A stretch of 7,791 bases of DNA from Candidatus Bathyarchaeota archaeon (GTDB lineage Archaea; Thermoproteota; Bathyarchaeia; 40CM-2-53-6). A program made the translations under genes and the position numbers. Shown here in pieces: positions 1 through 5,604 of this stretch. The notes below the pieces were generated by a model. The model saw only the letters and a list, made by a program, of their open reading frames with translations, ran no database searches and had not been told where the DNA came from. Positions within the stretch are counted from its first letter, which is position 1; every line of letters starts with the position of its first letter. The DNA lies in NCBI GenBank assembly GCA_005882955.1, contig VBBB01000072.1, positions 5,184 to 12,974 on the forward strand. Reading direction: 5' to 3'.

Positions 1-162
1 CTGCTTGTGGGTGGCGGAATAATTCCTGATGATGACAAGCCTCGGCTGGAGAAGCTAGGGATTACTGGAAATTATGGTCCCGGCACCACTCTGAAAACCA
101 TTATCGACCATGTCGAGAGGATTGTGAGAGAGCGAGACTCGAAGAAACCTGGACGTAACTAG
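1..162 (+). CDS. Methylmalonyl-CoA mutase-type cobalamin-binding domain, C-terminal end (5' partial)
   Basis: Only the last 53 residues are in the window; the gene enters from the left edge in frame 1 and stops at TAG 160-162. The visible part reads LLVGGGIIPDDD near its start, then LGITGNYGPGTTL, then a charged helix ending in RERDSKKPGRN. A V-x-GGGIIP strand-turn followed by a G-x-x-x-x-F/Y-x-PGT loop is the signature of the end of the B12-binding domain of methylmalonyl-CoA mutase and its relatives, where these loops line the corrinoid nucleotide-tail pocket. In archaea this domain is often a separate small subunit of about 140 residues, but it may also be fused to the catalytic subunit; the window cannot tell which. 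The enzyme interconverts (R)-methylmalonyl-CoA and succinyl-CoA in the cytoplasm. A related acyl-CoA mutase such as isobutyryl-CoA mutase is possible. The downstream gene is convergent, 30 bases away, and no clear terminator hairpin lies between. Confidence 0.85.
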   Translation: MLVGGGIIPDDDKPRLEKLGITGNYGPGTTLKTIIDHVERIVRERDSKKPGRN

Positions 163-192
163 ACTACTCGCAGAAACAACTACAGATTTTAC

Positions 193-429
193 TTATCCAA
201 AAACCTCGTACCGGGGAAGCATTCTCTCTACAGCTTCCGACATTGGAATTGTGATAATCTCTCCTCTTGCGTCGACGAAGCAGTTCCTGCAGTAATATTT
301 CCTTCTACCTCTTGAGCAAGGCTTCGAGACAACGACTTCTCCGACGCCCAAGTCGAGCCCACACCTCTCACAGCTATGAGGTCCACTCTTACCGGAAAGA
401 ACGACCAGCTGAGTTAGTGTCTTGGACAT
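193..429 (-). CDS. Small zinc-ribbon-like protein with two CxxC pairs
   Basis: A 78-residue protein starting at ATG 429-427 and ending at TAA. Cysteines pair as C20-x-x-C23 (CERC) and C47-x-x-C50 (CRNC), spaced 23 residues apart, the usual layout for a single structural zinc site in a zinc ribbon; C38 is an extra cysteine between them. The region between the pairs is basic (RGRRKYY), and the tail after the ribbon is short and amphipathic. I see no catalytic motif. Such archaeal proteins are often annotated only as hypothetical or zinc-finger proteins and may bind nucleic acid or a partner protein; that is inference. The start lies 5 bases downstream of the stop of the large secreted-protein gene on the same strand, so the two could be co-transcribed. 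No Shine-Dalgarno match is evident. The CxxC spacing makes it a credible gene rather than a chance ORF. Confidence 0.7.
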   Translation of the reverse strand: MSKTLTQLVVLSGKSGPHSCERCGLDLGVGEVVVSKPCSRGRRKYYCRNCFVDARGEIITIPMSEAVERMLPRYEVFG

Positions 430-434
430 CAGGT

Positions 435-3400
435 CTAGTTTAGTATAATGAGCGTGTTCGAGGATGAGAGTGCTCTGTAATTTTCAGTTGGGTTCGTGAA
501 ACTTTCACTGGGAGCGAGAAATGTTGGCTCTGATGTTGCGGACGGAGTACCTGTATGAGCCAAGGCTGGGATGGCTGTGAAATTGAAGGCGACGGGTATT
601 GGGCCAACTGCGGTGGACGTGCTGTCGATTGTGAAGGTGTAGGTAATGGACTGGGCACAGCTTAGAGCCCGCACTGTGGGGTCGCTGAATATGACTGTCC
701 CCGTTGCGTTTGTTATTGTGACATTCTCTGTGTTGTCGATTGTTCCGCAATCCCAGTTAGCGTGGGTGAAGGTTAGGGTGTTGTTTCCGATTACGATAAG
801 AGATGTGATGTTCAGGGCAATGGTTCGGTATGTTCCCGCATTCCTGGAAGTGTCATTGGTCGGTAAGCGTGCGAGTAGGTTGTTGTTGACCTTGATTGTC
901 ACTTCGTACGCGCCATCGTAATCGTAGCCCTGGAAAGTCAGTGTAAACTTGGGCGTAGGCGGGGTCTGGACAATGGGCTTGTCCTGGAGTAGACAGCCCC
1001 AGCCCTGAGGCTTGCTGTTGCACTGTAATGCGCCAAGGGATCCTGCGCCTGGAGTGTCAGTCCAGTCGCCGGCAGTCCACCAGGTATAGCCTATCCGAGT
1101 CGGAGCTGAGTCGTAGAGATTTGTGAGTGTCTGAATGAATCTGAGCGTGATGTTATTGTATCCTGCCGAGCCTGTCAGAGTCGCGTTTGGACCGCCTACA
1201 CCAACGAACGCGTCTGCTCCGCCTTCCGTGTTGAGTGCGGGCCAGCTGGTCTTCGCAATTCCGGCAAGCACCGTGTCATAATAGCCTCGGGCGTACGCGT
1301 CTGCACCAGCGTATGTCCAAGATGTCGGATTATCAAGGTAAGAGTGGAGCGAGATGAAGACGTGGCCGGCGGGGTCGGCGACGGTTGGGTATCCAATGAT
1401 CGCTCCCGGCAAGCTTCCATCCCCGTTGGGGTCGAGTCCGCAGCCGTAGCTGCAAATGTTCTCGACTATTATCCAGTGTGTGTCGCCTTGGGCGCGGGTC
1501 TGGTTGATGAACATCTGATACTCGTTCGAGAGGTATAGTACACATGCTATTACTCCCGAACAGGCCGATCCGGTGAAGCCGTATCTAGGCTCGTTCTCAG
1601 GCTCCCAAATAATCTGTCCATAGCTGTTCTTGAACTGATTTGTTACTCCTGCCCAAAAGCTCAGCCAGCAGGCGGACGTTGCCGGTGTGAACTGGTCTGT
1701 GTATCCGTGATAGTCGAGGATTATCCAGAAGCGGTAATAGCTAGCGATCTGGATTGCTGTCGACAATTCTGACGCTGTATAGTTTGCACCGATAGGACTA
1801 GGCGATGCTGTGCATGACGGATCCCAGGAAACTCTAATTCCGTTCATTCCCTTGGACTGGGTCAGCATCACAACGGATTCCATGTCGCTTGCCTGCTGTC
1901 CTAGAAAGACATTGCTTGGAGGATTGCCCGTTGCGAACCTTGTGACCTCGTTTAGGGAGATGCCACCCCAGCCAATCACGAGCGGCCCAAGGCCCCCGCC
2001 CCCACCACTAGTCGGTAGTACCATTATAGAACGGCTGGTTCTTGCTTGAGAACCTATGTTGTCCGTGACATTGAGCGATATGATGAACGTCCCGGCGGCA
2101 TTGTAAGTATGGGTTACAGTTGCTCCCGTAGCCTTGCTATTGTCTCCGAAGTTCCAAGTGAACGTGTAGGGTGTGATTCCATTCACGGCTGAACCGGTGA
2201 ATGCGATTGTCGAATTGACGGTGGGACTCGCGGGCGAGATTGTTAGGTCGGCTGTCAATTGCGGCTGAGATGAGACGGTTATGGGTTGGGAGATCACGAT
2301 CGAGGTCTTGAGAAGGTCTATCACATCGAGCGAGACAGTGAAAGTGCCCGATGTCGTGTAGATATGAGACGGCGTTTGTCCCGTCCCTAAATTCCCGTCT
2401 CCAAAATTCCAACTGTAACTGTAGGGAGATACTCCTCCTGTCGCCGTGCCTGTGAATGCAATAGACTGGCTGGACAGAGGCTGGGTTGGGACGAAGCTGA
2501 AGCTTGTTGTCAAGGCCGGGATAGGTGTGATTGCTATTGTATGAGAAGACTTGGCAGAGCCGCCCGCAGAGTCAGTCACCGTTAGAGTTATTGTGAAGGT
2601 GCCAGTGGTGGTGTATAAGTGGGTCGCGACGGGTCCTGTTGCTGATCCTCCGTCTCCGAAATTCCAGGAGTAGGTGTAGGGAGCTTTTCCACCAACTGCA
2701 GCGCCTGTGAAACTGATGAGGCTATTCACCAGCGGTGTTGACGGGAGATAGGTGAAGCTTGCGGATACAGGAAGGGGTGTTGTTTTGCCCGTGATTTCTG
2801 TCGTAAGCCCGGTCGCAGCGGCATCGTTATTTGTGAGTGTGGACAAGCCCCAGTTGTCCTCGATGAGCCTGAGGAGCGAGTAGCTGTCGAAGCTGTTGCT
2901 CGGTGAGATGAAGGCCTTATTGACATTGTTGCCATAGAAGAGGATCGGGGACGGGTCATACTCGTCCCACCAGAGGACGAGCAATGTTCTATGCCCAGCA
3001 CCGAAGAGGTTGCTAGCGAGGAGAGATCCTGAAGATGGGCTTGAGACTGAACCAGTGCCTACGAGGAAGCTCTTGAGGTATGAGTCTCCCGAGGAGACAG
3101 AGTTGTCGTGCATGTTCTCGCTATCGGTCGGAGTGTACCAGAGAAAGCTTGGGGGACTCGCCGAGTTGGCCTCAGCTATGAACGAGGAAGTAGTTACGCC
3201 GCTACCGGTGAACATCGTGTTCCCGCATGTTCCTGAGAGTGCGCAGGCATTAGGATCTGTGTTCGAGTATGCCAGGAACGGAAAATGGTCTGAACCTCTC
3301 GGACAGCCCTCCGCGCAGTAGGCATGCCATGATAGTCCGGCAGCAGTGAATCGGCTTATGATGTTCGTTGCGCTGAGACAGGGCGCTGAAGATCGGGGGC

Positions 3401-3767
3401 AGTAACTGTCGGCTTTGCCCTGGTCGGAGCCTGATGTTAATGCCAGGTAACAACCGGCTGAGCATCCATTGATCATGCGTCCTGACGCTCCTAATCCATG
3501 GAAGAATGGAATAGTAGAGCTGGACGGGAGAAGGCTTGCGATGAACGGCGCTATCGAGCTTCCCGTACCAGTCCCCATAACGCTGCCGTAGTTCTGATTC
3601 TCCATCGCGATAAAGACCATATTATCAAACATGGATCCAACTGGTGCTGTGTTTGGGGTCGACGATTGCGCCTCGTGAATGAGGAGCTGGGAGGCTACTG
3701 TGCCGCCGAAGAGCGCTAGCAGACAGAGGGAGAGCGCTTTGAGACTGTTCTGTATCGCCCTATTCAG
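435..3767 (-). CDS. Secreted multidomain protein: phosphoesterase - 3x PKD - GH5-like glycoside hydrolase - beta-rich C-terminal domain
   Basis: Numbering is from the first in-frame ATG (3632), giving 1065 residues. Residues about 5-280 resemble the phosphoesterase family (PF04185-like, acid phosphatase/phospholipase C): MENQNYG at 10-16, HDNSVSSGD at 175-183, LWWDEYD at 220-226, and the closing YSLLRLIEDNWGL at 251-263. Three PKD domains follow (about 288-540), each with WNFGD (323-327, 408-412, 493-497), then a glycine linker (543-547). Residues about 551-883 look like a clan GH-A/GH5 hydrolase: LDYHGY 639-644, WEPENEP with likely acid/base E681, LHSY 762-765, likely nucleophile E803 in NTEGG, and W851-W852. 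The tail (about 893-1020) is beta-rich, perhaps carbohydrate-binding. The 18 cysteines are all outside the PKD domains, which suits disulfides and secretion. A signal peptide is encoded upstream of the ATG, so I place the start at CTG 3767-3765 (about 1110 residues). The domain calls are firm; substrate and exact start are not. I see no C-terminal membrane anchor. Confidence 0.85.
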   Translation of the reverse strand: MNRAIQNSLKALSLCLLALFGGTVASQLLIHEAQSSTPNTAPVGSMFDNMVFIAMENQNYGSVMGTGTGSSIAPFIASLLPSSSTIPFFHGLGASGRMINGCSAGCYLALTSGSDQGKADSYCPRSSAPCLSATNIISRFTAAGLSWHAYCAEGCPRGSDHFPFLAYSNTDPNACALSGTCGNTMFTGSGVTTSSFIAEANSASPPSFLWYTPTDSENMHDNSVSSGDSYLKSFLVGTGSVSSPSSGSLLASNLFGAGHRTLLVLWWDEYDPSPILFYGNNVNKAFISPSNSFDSYSLLRLIEDNWGLSTLTNNDAAATGLTTEITGKTTPLPVSASFTYLPSTPLVNSLISFTGAAVGGKAPYTYSWNFGDGGSATGPVATHLYTTTGTFTITLTVTDSAGGSAKSSHTIAITPIPALTTSFSFVPTQPLSSQSIAFTGTATGGVSPYSYSWNFGDGNLGTGQTPSHIYTTSGTFTVSLDVIDLLKTSIVISQPITVSSQPQLTADLTISPASPTVNSTIAFTGSAVNGITPYTFTWNFGDNSKATGATVTHTYNAAGTFIISLNVTDNIGSQARTSRSIMVLPTSGGGGGLGPLVIGWGGISLNEVTRFATGNPPSNVFLGQQASDMESVVMLTQSKGMNGIRVSWDPSCTASPSPIGANYTASELSTAIQIASYYRFWIILDYHGYTDQFTPATSACWLSFWAGVTNQFKNSYGQIIWEPENEPRYGFTGSACSGVIACVLYLSNEYQMFINQTRAQGDTHWIIVENICSYGCGLDPNGDGSLPGAIIGYPTVADPAGHVFISLHSYLDNPTSWTYAGADAYARGYYDTVLAGIAKTSWPALNTEGGADAFVGVGGPNATLTGSAGYNNITLRFIQTLTNLYDSAPTRIGYTWWTAGDWTDTPGAGSLGALQCNSKPQGWGCLLQDKPIVQTPPTPKFTLTFQGYDYDGAYEVTIKVNNNLLARLPTNDTSRNAGTYRTIALNITSLIVIGNNTLTFTHANWDCGTIDNTENVTITNATGTVIFSDPTVRALSCAQSITYTFTIDSTSTAVGPIPVAFNFTAIPALAHTGTPSATSEPTFLAPSESFTNPTENYRALSSSNTLIILN
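2013..2771 (-). repeat. Three tandem PKD domain repeats (protein-level)
   Basis: Three consecutive units of about 83-85 residues (roughly 2523-2771, 2268-2522 and 2013-2267) each carry an IxFTG(x)A strand, a PYxxxWNFGD core and a THxYxxxGTFxxxLxVxD closing strand. They are clearly homologous in protein but diverged in DNA, so this is an old duplication. PKD domains are extracellular Ig-like spacers; here they separate the phosphoesterase domain from the GH5-like domain. Confidence 0.9.
3633..3767 (-). other. In-frame signal-peptide coding extension upstream of the first ATG
   Basis: Reading the large gene's frame upstream of ATG 3632 gives 45 further codons before CTG 3767-3765, with an in-frame TAG at 3776-3774 just beyond. 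The encoded segment has a short basic n-region (NRAIQNSLK), a hydrophobic core (ALSLCLLALFGGTVA) and a polar stretch leading into the phosphoesterase domain, which is the layout of a Sec signal peptide. Without it a cysteine-rich PKD and glycosidase protein would stay in the cytoplasm. No ATG, GTG or TTG occurs in these codons; CTG (3767) and ATA (3755) are the only near-cognate candidates at the right place. Initiation at CTG, a -1 frameshift from an upstream reading frame, or a sequence error would each explain it. Confidence 0.7.
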
Positions 3768-3892
3768 TTGCCGCTATTCTCCAGGCCCTGAGGAGAGGGA
3801 GGAAGTGGAAGGGACCTATGCTTCCACTGCGAAACCATTCTCGCAAAGTATCCTAAAGCGGAATCTGTACGATTCCTCAACCCGATGACCAA
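3764..3892 (-). other. Possible upstream leader ORF overlapping the CTG start of the secreted protein
   Basis: A 42-codon frame runs from TTG 3892-3890 (internal ATG at 3838-3836) to TGA 3766-3764. The TGA shares two bases with the candidate CTG start of the secreted protein (CTGA). The encoded peptide is basic and proline-rich near its end (KHRSLPLPPSPQ) and matches nothing I recognise. A TATA-like box at 3914-3922 would put +1 near 3892, so this frame would lie at the 5' end of the transcript. It could be a translated leader, the true N terminus joined by a -1 frameshift, or chance. It is described mainly because the downstream start is unresolved. Confidence 0.25.
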
Positions 3893-3913
3893 AATCTTCG
3901 TACGTGGCTTTTG

Positions 3914-3922
3914 AAAATATAA
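3914..3922. promoter_or_regulatory. TATA-like box, possibly bidirectional
   Basis: The sequence AAAATATAA (+ strand; TTATATTTT on -) is the most AT-rich block between the secreted-protein gene and the region to its right. Counting about 26 bases from its centre gives +1 near 3892 on the - strand (leader ORF and secreted protein) and near 3944-3946 on the + strand, where an ATG begins a short ORF. TATA boxes are nearly symmetric, so orientation cannot be settled from sequence. Confidence 0.45.
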
Positions 3923-3945
3923 CACTTGTGGTAATGTGTGTTGTT

Positions 3946-4068
3946 ATGTCATACAACCGACTATCCATCCGAATAGTCAAACACCGACCACGCTTTACAG
4001 AAAAATGTAAACTTGTGGAAGTAGTAGAATCTCAAAAGCAATCTATAGGTTTCTTTCGAGAGCTATAA
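3946..4068 (+). CDS. Possible small leaderless peptide gene (40 residues), unknown
   Basis: ATG 3946 opens 40 codons ending at TAA 4066-4068. The product starts MSYNRLSIRIVKHRPRF and is basic in its first half, with one cysteine and no membrane segment or recognisable motif. The support is positional: the TATA-like box at 3914-3922 lies at the spacing expected if transcription began at or within two bases of the ATG, as in leaderless archaeal mRNAs. Codon use is more AT-rich than in nadC or the carboxypeptidase, which weakens the case. It ends just before the promoter of the candidate RNA. It could equally be a chance frame in intergenic DNA. Confidence 0.25.
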   Translation: MSYNRLSIRIVKHRPRFTEKCKLVEVVESQKQSIGFFREL

Positions 4069-4070
4069 TC

Positions 4071-4078
4071 TATTATAC
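4071..4078 (+). promoter_or_regulatory. TATA box of the candidate structured RNA
   Basis: TATTATAC at 4071-4078 is centred 26 bases upstream of G4101. That G is the first base of a long hairpin, so TATA spacing and the hairpin edge predict the same +1. A second AT-rich block (CTATAAT, 4063-4069) sits immediately upstream. Confidence 0.5.
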
Positions 4079-4100
4079 GGAGAATGGTAAGGCTCTAGCA

Positions 4101-4182
4101 GGGTCCCCAGGATATCTTGACCTGATGACCACCCAAGAGCGTCTTGCGACCCTCTTGGTTCGGGTTTCTTATCCTGGGGCCC
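4101..4182 (+). ncRNA. Candidate small structured RNA, single long hairpin (about 82 nt)
   Basis: The 5' arm 4101-4114 (GGGTCCCCAGGATA) pairs with 4170-4182 (TATCCTGGGGCCC) over 13 base pairs with one bulged T at 4104. Inside, 4120-4125 (ACCTGA) pairs with 4160-4165 (TCGGGT) including one G-U, and CCAAGAG 4133-4139 pairs perfectly with CTCTTGG 4152-4158, closing a 12-base loop. The stems stack into one rod, with a strongly lopsided internal loop (4126-4132 against 4159). The TATA box at 4071-4078 places +1 at 4101, and a pyrimidine-rich tract (4183-4197) follows the last pair. It is not a tRNA (no anticodon or T arm) and does not match 5S, SRP or RNase P RNA. TGATGA at 4123-4128 resembles a C box but no matching D box lies near the end. 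Function is unknown; a transcript end hairpin or a mobile-element remnant are alternatives. Confidence 0.5.
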
Positions 4183-4216
4183 TTCTCTTCCTATCTCAGG
4201 AAGAAACAGGGCTAAA

Positions 4217-4435
4217 TTATCGACATGAGTCTGTCTGAAGCGTCAGTTCTCCCTGATTCAAAAGCTGGGAGTATTCTGTTTGTGTGTCGGGTGTTGCATG
4301 CGACGAAAGAGGAACGGTGTTCGTCTCTGCGTCTGAGCCACTGGGGTGTTGGATAGCAAGCATGAAGAGAATGAGTTGGAGTCTAGCATCGCGATTGACG
4401 GCGGCTCCCACGGAAATGGTGGAGTATCTGTCCAT
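4217..4435 (-). CDS. Doubtful orphan ORF, 72 residues
   Basis: ATG 4435-4433 opens 72 codons ending at TAA. The product starts MDRYSTISVGAAV, has one short hydrophobic run (LQLILFMLAI, about residues 19-28) and a polar Thr/Gln/Ser-rich remainder with no family I recognise. The only support is the sequence CTATTATATG on this strand at 4466-4475, about 35 bases upstream of the ATG, which would give a leader of about 9 bases. A longer overlapping frame exists on the same strand, so an open frame here is not remarkable. It may be non-coding. Confidence 0.2.
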   Translation of the reverse strand: MDRYSTISVGAAVNRDARLQLILFMLAIQHPSGSDAETNTVPLSSHATPDTQTEYSQLLNQGELTLQTDSCR

Positions 4436-4529
4436 CGCTCACAAAACTGCTGAGAGCCGGTTTCCGCATATAATAGTTTGGATGTGACCCGAGAAAACCG
4501 GGAGGCTGGGGTTTCTTTGAGGTTTATGC

Positions 4530-4602
4530 CACTGTCTATCGTCGACCGTAGATATCTCGACCAAGGCATTTGATCAAAGGCGAGATGCTTGGCGTGACAG
4601 TG
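4530..4602. repeat. Nested inverted repeats upstream of nadC
   Basis: CACTGTC (4530-4536) pairs with GACAGTG (4596-4602), and inside it ATCTCG (4554-4559) pairs with CGAGAT (4581-4586), around a central palindrome TTGATCAA (4570-4577). The two helices are collinear, so they could form one extended structure. It lies upstream of the predicted nadC promoter, so it is not an obvious leader element. Confidence 0.3.
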
Positions 4603-4667
4603 AGGTTGCCTTCCGGAGACACGTCACAAACCTCTGTGGGGGCATCGTTCCCGAAACCTGGCCTATG

Positions 4668-4676
4668 TCTTATAGC
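4668..4676 (+). promoter_or_regulatory. TATA-like box of nadC
   Basis: The AT-rich block TCTTATAGC lies about 35 bases upstream of the TTG start of nadC, which would put +1 near 4700 and give a leader of only 8-10 bases. That fits the absence of a Shine-Dalgarno sequence before the start. Confidence 0.4.
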
Positions 4677-4707
4677 GACCTTTTGGAAGAACGAGACTCG
4701 CTAAACC

Positions 4708-5580
4708 TTGGACCTCAACAGGTCGATTCTAGAGGATGCCATCCGATCATTCTTGGCTGAAGACCTTGGATTTGGAGACATTACTTCGAATGTTTTGGTG
4801 GACTCCAAGCGTAAAGGCGAGGGAAGAGTCGTCTGCGGGGAGAACGCAGTGATCGCAGGAATTGAGGAAGCTCTTGTTCTTCTCGAACTCACTGGTTGCC
4901 AAGGAACAACTAGGGCTCACGATGGCGATCGGGTCAAGGCGGGGACCATGATTCTCTCCGCTCGCGGTCCTGCGCGTGCCTTGTTGGGTGTTGAGCGGAC
5001 ATTGCTGAACTTGCTGACCCATATGTCCGGCGTTGCAACCGCAACAGCAGATCTCGTATCAATCGCAAATAGAGAGAGTCGGGGCAAGGTCAGGATTGCG
5101 TGTACTAGGAAGACGCTTCCAGGTCTGAGATATTTTGAGAAGAGGGCTGTGGAGCTTGGTGGCGGCGATACTCATCGTCTGAGGCTGGATGATGCTGTCC
5201 TCATCAAGGATAATCACCTGGAACTCGCAGGTTCCGTAAGCGAGTGTGTTCGAAAGGCGAAGGAGACGGTGAGTTTCACAAGGAAGGTCGAAGTCGAAGT
5301 GACGACTCCGGACCAGGCGGTAGACGCAGCCAATGCTGGAGCGGACATCGTTTTGCTCGACAACATGACACCGAAGGAAGTAGAGAGATCAGTGGCCTTG
5401 TTGGAGATCAAGAATTTGCGAAACCGAGTTCTAGTTGAGGCATCAGGCGGGATACGAAAAGAGAATCTTGCAAGTTACGCGAAGACCGGAGTGGATGTAA
5501 TCTCTGTTGGCGCAATCACCCACTCTGCTCTAGCCGTCGATATGAGTCTGGAGATACATGCCTCAAGAAAGCGCGGGTAG
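4708..5580 (+). CDS. nadC: Quinolinate phosphoribosyltransferase (nicotinate-nucleotide pyrophosphorylase, carboxylating)
   Basis: This 290-residue protein converts quinolinate and PRPP to nicotinate mononucleotide, CO2 and pyrophosphate in de novo NAD synthesis (EC 2.4.2.19), in the cytoplasm. Length and motifs are normal for the family: EDLGFGDITS at 18-27, GVERTLLNLL with R97 at 94-103, TRKT at 133-136, GGGDTHRLRL at 151-160 (H156, R157), LIKDNH at 165-170, VEVEV 194-198, LLDN 216-219, VEASGG 243-248 and SVGAITHS 266-273. These include the basic residues that bind quinolinate and the loops that bind PRPP. The start is TTG 4708; an in-frame TAA lies two codons upstream (4702-4704), so no earlier start is possible. 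nadA and nadB are not adjacent. The TAG stop at 5578-5580 is followed in the same frame by the next gene, which may be co-transcribed. Confidence 0.95.
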   Translation: MDLNRSILEDAIRSFLAEDLGFGDITSNVLVDSKRKGEGRVVCGENAVIAGIEEALVLLELTGCQGTTRAHDGDRVKAGTMILSARGPARALLGVERTLLNLLTHMSGVATATADLVSIANRESRGKVRIACTRKTLPGLRYFEKRAVELGGGDTHRLRLDDAVLIKDNHLELAGSVSECVRKAKETVSFTRKVEVEVTTPDQAVDAANAGADIVLLDNMTPKEVERSVALLEIKNLRNRVLVEASGGIRKENLASYAKTGVDVISVGAITHSALAVDMSLEIHASRKRG

Positions 5581-5604
5581 TGTTCCGGCTCGAAGACAAG
5601 CGAG

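Larger units (their letters stand above)
4183..4667. other. Largely non-coding stretch between the RNA candidate and the nadC promoter
   Basis: I see no convincing gene here. Several short frames exist on both strands (for example 4225-4356 + and 4258-4569 -), but none shows a recognisable motif. The stretch contains a TATA-like block at 4466-4475, a short inverted repeat CCCG/CGGG (4488-4491 with 4499-4502), and a nested pair of inverted repeats between 4530 and 4602. Confidence 0.5.

Noticed and set aside
440..450. TATA-like CATTATACTAA (-) upstream of the zinc-ribbon gene
   Set aside because: Its centre is only about 17 bases from the ATG, so +1 would fall inside the coding sequence; it also encodes the last residues of the exoenzyme.
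3010..3321. 103-codon + strand ORF (and others at 646-921, 1344-1538, 1810-2049) inside the exoenzyme gene
   Set aside because: They lie opposite a gene with clear domains throughout, have no family motifs, and are expected antisense shadows.
3959..3978. Inverted repeat GACTAT/ATAGTC with 8-base loop, and the 8-base direct repeat ACTTGTGG at 3924 and 4011
   Set aside because: Too short to separate from chance in AT-rich DNA; no target-site duplication, transposase or array accompanies them. No CRISPR or insertion sequence is seen anywhere in the window.
4101..4182. tRNA gene, because of the length and a GGTTCGGGT stretch
   Set aside because: The ends pair continuously over 13 bp, leaving no 7-bp acceptor stem plus separate T arm, and there is no anticodon arm in the right place.
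4225..4356. 43-codon + strand ORF starting ATG 4225
   Set aside because: No TATA block at the proper distance, no Shine-Dalgarno, no recognisable product.
4258..4569. 103-codon - strand ORF in the intergenic region
   Set aside because: No motif, no promoter at suitable spacing, Pro/Ser/Thr-rich and unlike the confident genes; it overlaps other random frames.
5578..5580. Amber (TAG) readthrough or pyrrolysine joining nadC to the next gene
   Set aside because: TAG also ends the mutase and exoenzyme genes normally, nadC is full length at this stop, and a fusion to a winged-helix protein makes no functional sense; kept only as a remote alternative.
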